DNA of 8,528 nucleotides from Acidothermales bacterium (GTDB lineage: Bacteria > Actinomycetota > Actinomycetes > Streptosporangiales > WHST01), in assembly GCA_017354575.1 (NCBI GenBank), contig JAFMQP010000153.1:1-8528 (forward strand), given 5' to 3'. Positions within the stretch are counted from its first letter, which is position 1. Every line of letters begins with the position of its first letter. The position numbers were made by a program, and so were the translations under genes. Shown here piece by piece: positions 1 through 6,457 of the stretch. The notes beneath the pieces were generated by a model. That model searched no databases and was not told the origin of the DNA. It was given only the letters and a program-made list of their open reading frames with translations.

Positions 1-42
1 CGGGAGGGCCTGACGCCGCATCGGCGGGCCGAACCAGCTGAT

Positions 43-64
43 GGCCCGGCCGTGCGGCCGGGTC
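43..64. terminator. GC-rich hairpin, possible terminator of a gene left of the window
   Basis: Positions 45-52 (CCCGGCCG) and 55-62 (CGGCCGGG) are perfect reverse complements. A G-U pair (44/63) and a G-C pair (43/64) extend the stem to about 10 bp with a very tight loop. No T-tract follows, so it is not a classical intrinsic terminator. Actinobacteria often use such U-less hairpins, and it could end transcription of a gene to the left. It may also be chance in very GC-rich DNA. Confidence 0.3.
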
Positions 65-117
65 CGGGCGAGCGGTCCCCCGTCGTGCGCTGGGGATCCC
101 CACCGTGGTCCTGGCCA

Positions 118-270
118 CTAGTGGGGACCCCACGAGGGGCTCGCCTGGGCGCTCCTGGCGCGCATCTCGGCCCCACGCCCGCGGCAGGTCGGTGTGACGC
201 CACGAGCCTCGCGCGCGGCGAAGGCGGCGTACTCGTCCGCCGTGGTCATGCCAGTAGTGTCCGTGGTCAT
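118..270 (-). pseudogene. N-terminal remnant of a DUF2332-like gene
   Basis: Reading leftwards from ATG at 270 (or the second ATG at 249) gives a 50-residue frame that stops with TAG at 118-120. Its residues 8-28 read MTTADEYAAFAAREARGVTP, which resembles from memory the opening of actinobacterial DUF2332 proteins (xxYxxFAxxEARGxSPxYE, normally over 300 aa). The match breaks off right after VTPT into Arg/Gly/Ser-rich sequence, and I could not recover DUF2332 sequence in the other two frames down to position 1. The simplest reading is a gene cut short just after its start, leaving the N-terminus. The function of DUF2332 is unknown. It could instead be a chance small ORF; the assignment rests on about 20 residues. 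Confidence 0.35.
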
Positions 271-272
271 GC
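240..272. repeat. 12-bp direct repeat covering two divergent start codons
   Basis: CCGTGGTCATGC occurs at 240-251 and again at 261-272, a 21-bp period (two helical turns). Each copy contains CATG, so each gives an ATG on both strands: plus-strand ATGs at 248 and 269, minus-strand ATGs at 249 and 270. The repeat therefore contains the start choices of both the winged-helix gene and the minus-strand remnant. It could be an operator, or simply the coding of a repeated Met-Thr-Thr in the minus-strand frame. Confidence 0.5.
255..260 (+). promoter_or_regulatory. possible -10 element for a leaderless winged-helix gene
   Basis: TAGTGT fits the actinobacterial TANNNT -10 pattern and ends 8 nt before ATG 269, which would put transcription start at or very near the A of that ATG. 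No Shine-Dalgarno sequence precedes ATG 269, in agreement with leaderless translation. No good -35 is seen at the right distance (232-237 reads CTCGTC). Confidence 0.25.
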
Positions 273-1339
273 ACAGGCTCACCCCGGAGGAGGCCCGCCG
301 CGTCGCGGTGCGCGCCCAGCTGCTCGACGCGAGGCGACCGACGGACCTGGTGCGGGCGGTCGAGCGGCTCGCCGTGCTGCAGATCGACCCGACCAGCGCG
401 GTCGCGCCGAGCGCCGATCTCGTCGCGTGGTCGCGGCTCGGGGCGTCGTACTCGCCCGCGGATCTCACCCGGGCCGTGGAGGTCGACCGGTCGCTGACCG
501 AGCTGGTCGCGATGATCCGCCCGACCAGTGAGCTGCCGGTGCACCTCGGTCTCTCCGGGCTGGGCGCGCACCCCAACACCCAGCGCTGGCTCAAGGTGAA
601 CGACCGCTTCCGGAGGAACCTGCTCGCCCGGCTGAGGGCGGACGGGCCGCTGCTCTCGCGCGACCTGGACGACACCAGCGTGGAGCTGTGGGACTCCGCG
701 GGCTGGAACGCGAACCGCAACATCACCCGGATGCTGGAGCTGATGGTGATGCGGGGCGAGGTGGCCGTGGCCGCCAGGCAGGGACGGCAGCGGGTGTTCG
801 ACGTCGCGTCGCGGGTCTACCCGCCCGGCACGAAGCCGCTGCCGGACGCCGAGGCCAGGGTGCGCCGCGACGAACTGCGGCTGCGCGCGCTGGGCATCGC
901 CCGCGCGACCGGCACCGTGCTTCCCGGAGAACCCGGCACGGTCGGTTGGGCCGGCGAGCCGGCCGTCGTCGAAGGCGTCGACGGCGAGTGGCGGGTCGAC
1001 CCGGCGCAGCTCGGACTACCCTTCACCGGCCGCACCGCCCTGCTGTCACCGTTCGACCGGCTCGTCCACGACCGCGCACGGCTGCGGGACCTGTTCGGGT
1101 TCGAGTACGCGCTCGAGATGTACAAGCCCGCGGCGAAACGCCGCTGGGGTTACTACGCCCTCCCCGTCCTGCACGGCGACCGGCTCGTCGGCAAGCTCGA
1201 CGCGAAGGCCGATCGCAAGGCCGGCGTGCTGCGGGTGTCCGCGCTGCACGAGGACGTATGGTTCACCAAGGCGATGCGGGCCGACGTCCACGCCGAGGTC
1301 GACGCCCTGGCCGGCTGGCTCGGGTTGCGCCGTATCTAG
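269..1339 (+). CDS. YcaQ/AlkZ-type winged-helix DNA glycosylase-like protein (HTH_42)
   Basis: This 356-aa protein belongs to the HTH_42 family (YcaQ/AlkZ), whose studied members remove alkylated or crosslinked bases from DNA in the cytoplasm. The N-terminus (HRLTPEEARRVAVRAQLL) is the typical first helix. LQIDPTS at residues 37-43 carries the Q-hydrophobic-D motif (Q38, D40), as in YcaQ/AlkX-type enzymes, rather than the QxQ of AlkZ, which excises azinomycin crosslinks. The C-terminal part shows the family block SPFDRLVHDRxRLRxLFGFEY (260-280), then YKPAAKRRWGYYALPVL (285-301) and the GDRLVGKLDAKADR strand pair (303-316). Length is normal. Start: GTG 263, ATG 248 and a longer reading to 194 are also in frame, but 269 begins at the conserved helix. 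No Shine-Dalgarno is present. Substrate unknown; it may repair DNA lesions, but the sequence alone does not prove catalysis. Confidence 0.85.
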   Translation: MHRLTPEEARRVAVRAQLLDARRPTDLVRAVERLAVLQIDPTSAVAPSADLVAWSRLGASYSPADLTRAVEVDRSLTELVAMIRPTSELPVHLGLSGLGAHPNTQRWLKVNDRFRRNLLARLRADGPLLSRDLDDTSVELWDSAGWNANRNITRMLELMVMRGEVAVAARQGRQRVFDVASRVYPPGTKPLPDAEARVRRDELRLRALGIARATGTVLPGEPGTVGWAGEPAVVEGVDGEWRVDPAQLGLPFTGRTALLSPFDRLVHDRARLRDLFGFEYALEMYKPAAKRRWGYYALPVLHGDRLVGKLDAKADRKAGVLRVSALHEDVWFTKAMRADVHAEVDALAGWLGLRRI

Positions 1340-1352
1340 ACATCTGTCAAAT
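1325..1352 (+). promoter_or_regulatory. possible promoter of the ars operon
   Basis: TTGCGC (1325-1330) and TCAAAT (1347-1352) are separated by 16 bp, and the -10-like box ends 7 nt before GTG 1360. That spacing would give a transcript starting at or next to the GTG. The stretch 1334-1357 is clearly AT-richer than its surroundings. Both boxes are poor matches to consensus, so this is a suggestion only. The -35 lies inside the end of the upstream gene. Confidence 0.3.
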
Positions 1353-1361
1353 TAGAGGTGT
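1340..1361. promoter_or_regulatory. imperfect dyad, candidate ArsR operator
   Basis: ACATCT (1340-1345) and AGGTGT (1356-1361) form an inverted repeat matching at 5 of 6 positions with a 10-bp spacer. It lies between the stop of the upstream gene and the arsR start and overlaps the proposed -10. Size and place fit an ArsR/SmtB-family operator, which is usually an imperfect 12-2-12-like dyad over the promoter of its own gene. The match is short and could be chance. Confidence 0.35.
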
Positions 1362-1719
1362 GTCGAACAAGAAGACCGTCGCGATGGTCGACGACTGCCG
1401 CGCTCCGCTGGTGTCCGAGCCGCTGGGAGAGCCGGAGGCGAGCGCCGTCGCCCCGCTGTTGAAGGCGTTGGGCGATCCGGTGCGGCTCCGGCTGGTGTCG
1501 CTGATCGCCTGCCACGAAGGCGGCGAGGCGTGCGTGTGCGAGCTCACCGGGGCGTTCGAGTTGACCGCGCCGACGATCTCGCACCACCTCAAGGTGCTCC
1601 GCGAGGCCGGGGTCATCGACGCGGAGCGCCGTGGTACGTGGATCTTCTACCGGATCAACGCCGACGTGCTGGCGCGGATCTCCACCCTGCTCGCCGCGCG
1701 GGCGCCGGTCCCGGCATGA
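1360..1719 (+). CDS. arsR: ArsR-family arsenic-responsive repressor
   Basis: This 119-aa winged-helix repressor of the ArsR/SmtB family should bind operator DNA without metal and let go when As(III) binds. The core runs LLKALGDPVRLRLVSLI (33-49), ACVCELTGAF (57-66), and the recognition helix TAPTISHHLKVLREAG (69-84), then wing residues ERRGTWIFYRI (89-99). Cysteines are C13, C51, C58 and C60. As I recall, actinobacterial ArsR proteins such as those of Corynebacterium glutamicum carry an N-terminal Cys-Cys pair plus one Cys near the HTH as As(III) ligands. Here the N-terminal site reads DDCRAPL, with Arg in place of one Cys, while the CVC of the HTH region is kept as in E. coli ArsR. GTG 1360 gives the normal N-terminus; ATG 1384 is the alternative. 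The stop overlaps the next start (ATGA). The gene heads the ars operon. Confidence 0.93.
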   Translation: MSNKKTVAMVDDCRAPLVSEPLGEPEASAVAPLLKALGDPVRLRLVSLIACHEGGEACVCELTGAFELTAPTISHHLKVLREAGVIDAERRGTWIFYRINADVLARISTLLAARAPVPA

Positions 1720-2810
1720 CGGAGACCCGCGAGGTCGCCCCGTCCGGGGAGGCGACGGCGGTCACGGCCCGGTTGTCGACGCTGGACCGGTTCCTGCCGC
1801 TGTGCATCGCGGCCGCGATGGCCGTCGGTCTGCTCGCCGGGCGGCTGGTGCCCGGCCTCGCCGCCGGACTCGACGCGGTCGCGGTCGACGGTGTATCGCT
1901 GCCGATCGCGCTCGGGCTGCTGGTGATGATGTACCCGGTGCTGGCGAAGGTCCGCTACGACCGGCTGCACGCCGTCACCGGCGACCGGCGGCTGCTCGTG
2001 CCGTCGCTGATCCTCAACTGGCTGGTCGGCCCGGCCGTCATGTTCACGTTGGCATGGCTGTTCCTCCCCGACCTCCCCGCGTACCGCACCGGCCTGGTCG
2101 TCGTCGGCCTGGCCCGGTGCATCGCCATGGTCATCATCTGGAACGACCTCGCCTGCGGCGACCGGGAGGCCGCGGCGGTTCTCGTCGCGCTCAACTCGGT
2201 CTTCCAGGTCGTGGCCTTCGCGGGGCTCGGCTGGTTCTACCTCCACGTCCTGCCCGGCTGGCTCGGCCTTTCCACCACCGGGCTCGACGTGTCCGCCTGG
2301 ACGATCGCCCGCAGCGTGCTCGTCTTCCTCGGCGTCCCGCTGGTGGCCGGATACCTCACCCGCCGCCTCGGCGAACGCGCCCGCGGCCGCGCCTGGTACG
2401 AGTCCCGGCTGCTGCCACGGCTGGGGCCGTGGGCACTGTACGGGCTGCTGTTCACCATCGTCGTCCTGTTCGCGCTGCAGGGCCACGCGATCACGGCGCA
2501 GCCGTTGAGCGTGACCAGGATCGCGCTGCCGCTGCTGGTGTACTTCGCGGTCATGTGGGCCGGGTCCTACGCCCTCGGCCGCGGCGTCGGGCTGCGTTAC
2601 GAACGCGCGACGACGCTCGCGTTCACCGCCGCCGGCAACAACTTCGAGCTCGCGATCGCCGTCGCGATCGCCACGTTCGGCGTCACCTCCGGCCAGGCCC
2701 TCGCCGGCGTCGTCGGTCCCCTGATCGAGGTTCCCGTCCTCGTCGCGCTCGTCTACCTGTCCCTGGCGTTACGCCGCCACCTGTTCCCGGCCACGGAGGC
2801 CAAGCCATGA
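1716..2810 (+). CDS. acr3: Acr3-type arsenite efflux permease
   Basis: This 364-aa inner-membrane carrier of the Acr3/ArsB (BART superfamily) type exports arsenite, the last step of arsenate detoxification. After a hydrophilic N-terminus of about 24 residues there are about ten hydrophobic segments, beginning with FLPLCIAAAMAVGLLAGRLV (26-45). The family hallmarks are present: MMYPVLAKVRY (71-81), GLARCIAMVIIWNDLACGD (131-149) with the conserved Cys C135 needed for arsenite transport in studied Acr3 proteins, AGNNFELAIAVAIATFG (306-322), and GPLIEVPVLVALVY (334-347) with the conserved Glu E338. Length is typical. ATG 1716 overlaps the arsR stop by 4 nt (ATGA) and has no Shine-Dalgarno of its own, which points to translational coupling. 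The next gene, arsC, overlaps its end in the same way. It is not the unrelated two-domain ArsB of E. coli. Confidence 0.95.
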   Translation: MTETREVAPSGEATAVTARLSTLDRFLPLCIAAAMAVGLLAGRLVPGLAAGLDAVAVDGVSLPIALGLLVMMYPVLAKVRYDRLHAVTGDRRLLVPSLILNWLVGPAVMFTLAWLFLPDLPAYRTGLVVVGLARCIAMVIIWNDLACGDREAAAVLVALNSVFQVVAFAGLGWFYLHVLPGWLGLSTTGLDVSAWTIARSVLVFLGVPLVAGYLTRRLGERARGRAWYESRLLPRLGPWALYGLLFTIVVLFALQGHAITAQPLSVTRIALPLLVYFAVMWAGSYALGRGVGLRYERATTLAFTAAGNNFELAIAVAIATFGVTSGQALAGVVGPLIEVPVLVALVYLSLALRRHLFPATEAKP

Positions 2811-3211
2811 CCGACGCCCCCGAGGTGCTGTTCGTCTGCGTCCACAACGCCGGCCGCTCCCAGATGGCCGCCGCGCTGCTCGACCACCACGCCGCCGGCC
2901 GGGTCACCGTCCGCTCCGCCGGCTCCGCCCCCGCCGCCGAGATCAACCCCGCCGTCGTCGAGGTCATGGACGAGATCGGCCTCGACCTGTCCAAGGAGTT
3001 CCCCAAGCCGCTGAGCGACGAGGCGGTCCGCGGCGCCGACGTCGTGGTGACGATGGGATGCGGCGACGCCTGCCCCGTCTATCCCGGCAAGCGCTATCTC
3101 GACTGGGAGCTGCCCGACCCCGCCGGCCGGGACGTCGACACCGTCCGCGGCATCCGTGACCGGATCGACGCCCTCGTGCGAGGTCTTCTCACCGATCTCG
3201 TGGTTTCCTGA
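2807..3211 (+). CDS. arsC: arsenate reductase / arsenate-mycothiol transferase, LMW-phosphatase fold
   Basis: This 134-aa cytoplasmic enzyme reduces arsenate to arsenite for export by Acr3. It has the low-molecular-weight tyrosine-phosphatase fold: the P-loop CVHNAGRS (11-18) supplies nucleophile C11 and anion-binding R17 (CX5R), and DP at 104-105 supplies the general-acid Asp. The second cysteine region reads MGCGDACPVYPGKRYLDW (C85, C89). In thioredoxin-coupled enzymes such as S. aureus ArsC, the two resolving Cys are seven residues apart (C82, C89). The short C-x3-C seen here is the form I associate with actinobacterial arsenate-mycothiol transferases, which use mycothiol and mycoredoxin, so that mechanism is inferred. 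GGAGG (2795-2799) lies 7 nt before ATG 2807, and the start overlaps the acr3 stop by ATGA. It is the last gene of the ars operon. Confidence 0.94.
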   Translation: MTDAPEVLFVCVHNAGRSQMAAALLDHHAAGRVTVRSAGSAPAAEINPAVVEVMDEIGLDLSKEFPKPLSDEAVRGADVVVTMGCGDACPVYPGKRYLDWELPDPAGRDVDTVRGIRDRIDALVRGLLTDLVVS

Positions 3212-3218
3212 TACCCGT

Positions 3219-3225
3219 AAGGGGG
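3219..3225 (+). promoter_or_regulatory. Shine-Dalgarno-like site of the DinB-like gene
   Basis: AAGGGGG lies 12 nt before GTG 3238. It supports that GTG over the internal ATG at 3274, although the spacing is somewhat long. Only 26 nt separate this gene from arsC, so it may be cotranscribed with the ars operon. Confidence 0.45.
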
Positions 3226-3237
3226 TGACCCGCGACG

Positions 3238-3759
3238 GTGTCCGTCGTCGACAGGCAGGCCATCCACGACGAGATGGACCGAGTCGTAGCGCAGTTCCGG
3301 CGCCTGGTGCGTGATGCGTCCGCGTCGGAGCTGTCCCGGAGGTCGGACGGCACCCGGTGGACGAACCAGGAACTGCTGTTCCACATGCTCTTCGGCTACC
3401 TGATCGTACGGGCCCTGCTCGGCATGGTGCGCACGGCCGGCCGCCTGCCCGACGCGGTCGGCCGCACCTTCGCCGCGACGCTGAACGCCGGCACGCGCCC
3501 GTTCCACGTGGTCAACTACCTGGGTTCGTGTGGCGGCGCACGGGTCTTCCACGGCGGCCGGCTCGCGGCGAAGTTCGACCGCACCGTCGCCTCGCTGCAT
3601 CGGCACCTCGACGCCGAGAGCGACACGGCGCTGGAGCGCGAGATGCACTTCCCGGTGCGGTGGGACCCGTACTTCCGTGACGTCATGAGCCTCGCCGACG
3701 TCTACCGCTACGGCACCAGGCACTTCGAGCACCACCGGCGCCAGCTCACGCTGCCCTGA
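3238..3759 (+). CDS. DinB-family four-helix-bundle protein
   Basis: This 173-aa protein belongs to the DinB/YfiT-like superfamily: four-helix bundles holding a divalent metal with three histidines. Many act in thiol-dependent (mycothiol, bacillithiol) transfer or isomerase reactions, and many have no known role. The N-terminal helix (IHDEMDRVVAQFRRLV, 9-24) is followed by the usual TRWTNQELLFHMLFGY (39-54) with H49. The C-terminal ADVYRYGTRHFEHHRRQL region carries an H-x3-H pair (H162, H166). H49, H162 and H166 form the expected metal triad. The middle (RPFHVVNYLGSCGGA, 87-104 region) is typical of an actinobacterial subgroup. The GTG start is preceded by AAGGGGG. It lies 26 nt after arsC on the same strand; a thiol-transfer role beside a mycothiol-type arsenate reductase is tempting, but this is inference only. 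Nothing in the protein fixes a substrate. Confidence 0.82.
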   Translation: MSVVDRQAIHDEMDRVVAQFRRLVRDASASELSRRSDGTRWTNQELLFHMLFGYLIVRALLGMVRTAGRLPDAVGRTFAATLNAGTRPFHVVNYLGSCGGARVFHGGRLAAKFDRTVASLHRHLDAESDTALEREMHFPVRWDPYFRDVMSLADVYRYGTRHFEHHRRQLTLP

Positions 3760-3786
3760 CACCGCCCGGCCAGGAGGAGCCGACCG

Positions 3787-3982
3787 TCAAGCCCGCAAGG
3801 TGGCGCGGACCAGATCCCGGAGTTCCTCGTCGGGGTATGTCGTCGCGGTCGGGCGAGGCATAGAGCGACATCCCGTAGGACAACGCCACCTCGGCATCAG
3901 GGCAGGTGCCGACGATCAGTCGGTGCAGGCGGTCGAACAGCGGCCGATGCGGGTCGGCGAGCCCGTCGCGGTAGCGACGCAC
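3787..3982 (-). pseudogene. decayed DUF1801 (YdhG/iron-chaperone-like) gene
   Basis: Reading leftwards from GTG 3982, the frame gives RRYRDGLADPHRPLFDRLHR and then CPDAEVALSYGMSLYASPDRDDIP. This is the N-terminal half of a DUF1801 domain (frataxin-like YdhG fold, function unclear). The usual central part, roughly 45-55 residues between SYxMP and DIPDEEL, is missing. The matching C-terminus DEELRDLVRATLRA, with TGA at 3787-3789, is present but in the next frame: the run of four C on the coding strand (3832-3835) holds one base too many. So the gene appears to have both an internal deletion and a +1 frameshift. Without the shift, the first frame would read on to 3746, into the end of the convergent DinB-like gene. 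Start: GTG 3982 is the only usual start near, and the family pattern (IDEAVRRY) begins a few codons earlier, so the true start may also be damaged. It lies 23 nt after the cupin gene. Confidence 0.7.
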
Positions 3983-4005
3983 GGCCTCGTCGATCGCGCC
4001 ACCAG

Positions 4006-4407
4006 CTATCCGCCCAGGTACTCCTCGTCGGGTACGTGTTCGAGCCAGGTCATCGCGGTGGCCGGGTCGTCGGCGTTGTCGAACATGGCCAAGTGCTCAA
4101 TGAACGTGTCGGCGGAGGCGCCGTGCCAGTGCTCCTCGGACGGCGGGGTGTAGACGGTCTGCCCTGGATGCGCCTCGACCTTCACGCCACCGCGGGACTG
4201 GATCCACGCCACACCCTGCGTGACGTGCAGGGTCTGGCCGCGGGCATGCGAGTGCCAGGCGGTGCGGGCGCCGGGCGCGAACCGTACCTTCGCCACGGTC
4301 ATGCGCTGGGCATCCTCGCGCGGGTAGGCGATGGGGTCGAGCCAGACGTCGCCGGTGAACTGCTCGGGCGGGTTCTTCGTGGTGGGGACGGTCGGGTCGA
4401 GCTCCAT
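4006..4407 (-). CDS. small metal-binding cupin, hydroxynitrile-lyase-like
   Basis: This 133-aa single-domain cupin matches the family that includes the manganese cupin hydroxynitrile lyase of Granulicella and many uncharacterised bacterial quercetinase-like proteins. Cupin motif 1 is GARTAWHSHARGQTLHVTQG (46-65) with likely metal ligands H52, H54 and Q58. Motif 2 is PGQTVYTPPSEEHWHGA (81-97) with H93 as fourth ligand and H95 nearby. H105 (IEHLAM) sits where that lyase has its catalytic histidine, one residue off its numbering as I recall it. Such genes often sit singly beside oxidoreductases or carboxymuconolactone-decarboxylase-like proteins; none is here. ATG 4407 has a strong AGGAGGA 3 nt upstream (4411-4417). 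It lies 79 nt downstream of modC on the same strand, so readthrough from the mod operon is possible, but a shared function is not evident. The substrate is unknown; bacteria with such cupins need not use cyanohydrins. Confidence 0.82.
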   Translation of the reverse strand: MELDPTVPTTKNPPEQFTGDVWLDPIAYPREDAQRMTVAKVRFAPGARTAWHSHARGQTLHVTQGVAWIQSRGGVKVEAHPGQTVYTPPSEEHWHGASADTFIEHLAMFDNADDPATAMTWLEHVPDEEYLGG

Positions 4408-4410
4408 GGG

Positions 4411-4417
4411 TCCTCCT
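4411..4417 (-). promoter_or_regulatory. Shine-Dalgarno site of the cupin gene
   Basis: AGGAGGA on the minus strand ends 3 nt before ATG 4407. It is one of only two strong ribosome sites in the window and fixes the cupin start. Confidence 0.7.
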
Positions 4418-4486
4418 GCGCGTCGCGGTCGTCGTCTCGATCGTTCGGGGGCATGCCCAGGTTATGGCCGGGCGACGACAGGTCCG

Positions 4487-5598
<1,112 letters not shown>

Positions 5599-5602
<4 letters not shown>

Positions 5603-6450
5603 GGGGCGGTCAGCCACCTGTCGCGCAGCAGGGCCAGGATCGCGACCGACACGATCAGCAGGATCAGGCTGAGCACGATCGCCGCCTGCAGGTCGGTCTC
5701 CAGCGCCAGGTAGACCGCGAGCGGCATCGTCTGGGTGCGGCCGGGGAAGTTGCCGGCGAACGTGATCGTCGCGCCGAACTCTCCCAGCGCACGGGCCCAG
5801 CAGAGCAACGCCCCGGCGGCGATGCCGGGCGCCACCAACGGCAGCGTCACGCGGATGAACGTGGTCCACCGGTCCGACCCGAGGGTTGCGGCCGCCTCCT
5901 CGTAGCGGATGTCGGCGCCGCGCAAGGCGCCCTCGACCGCGATCACCAGGAACGGCATGGCGACGAACGCCTCGGCGACGACGACGCCGGCGGTGGTGAA
6001 CGGCAGCGTGAACCCGAACGTGCTGTCCAGCCACCGGCCGATCAGGCCGTTGCGGCCGAACGCCAGCAGCAACGCCACGCCGCCCACGACCGGAGGCAAC
6101 ACGAGCGGGACCGTGACCAGGGCGCGCACCAACCGGCGTCCGGGGAACTCGACCCGGGCCAGCAGCCACGCCAGCGGGACACCGAGCACCAGGCAGACTC
6201 CGGTGGCGGTGGTGGCGGTCTGCAGGGACAGCCTCAGCGCGGTCAGCACCCCGGGCTCGGTCAGCCGTCGCGGCAGCGTCGTCCACGGCGCCCGGATCAG
6301 CAGGCCCGCGAGCGGCAGCACCAGGAACGCCAGGCCGGCCGCTGCCGGGATCATGAGTCCCATCGGCACCCGTTGCACGCGACGTGGTGACGCGGCGCCC
6401 CCGGGCCGCGCCACCACGTCCTGCTCGTCGATGCCGACCACGACTCTCAC
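5599..6450 (-). CDS. modB: molybdate ABC transporter permease
   Basis: This 283-aa inner-membrane protein forms the molybdate channel. There are about six hydrophobic segments (roughly 33-53, 74-98, 108-130, 151-172, 205-225, 254-276). The cytoplasmic EAA loop, EAAATLGSDRWTTFIRVTLP (185-204), contacts ModC, and ALGEFGATITFAGN (221-234) is a ModB/CysT hallmark. GTG 6450 starts 7 nt after the modA stop but lacks any Shine-Dalgarno. The first 30 residues are hydrophilic and Arg-rich with no family match, so ATG 6363 or ATG 6354, just before the first membrane segment, could be the true start. The 3' end overlaps modC by ATGA. It is the third gene of the regulator-modABC operon. Confidence 0.93.
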
Positions 6451-6457
6451 AGGGGTG

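Noticed and set aside
1..531. A frame open on the plus strand from position 1 to 531
   Set aside because: It is Pro/Gly/Arg-rich without family features and overlaps the winged-helix gene in another frame.
1337..1361. TAGACA at 1337-1342 as a -35 box (5 of 6 to TTGACA)
   Set aside because: No acceptable -10 follows at 16-18 bp; that position falls on the GTGTGT around the arsR start.
1647..2486. A 279-residue minus-strand frame opposite acr3
   Set aside because: Composition dominated by Gly, Glu, Gln, Asp and Arg with no domains; acr3 fills the same DNA with conserved motifs.
3760..3786. A bidirectional terminator between the convergent DinB-like gene and the DUF1801 remnant
   Set aside because: The 27 bp show no stable inverted repeat or T-tract.
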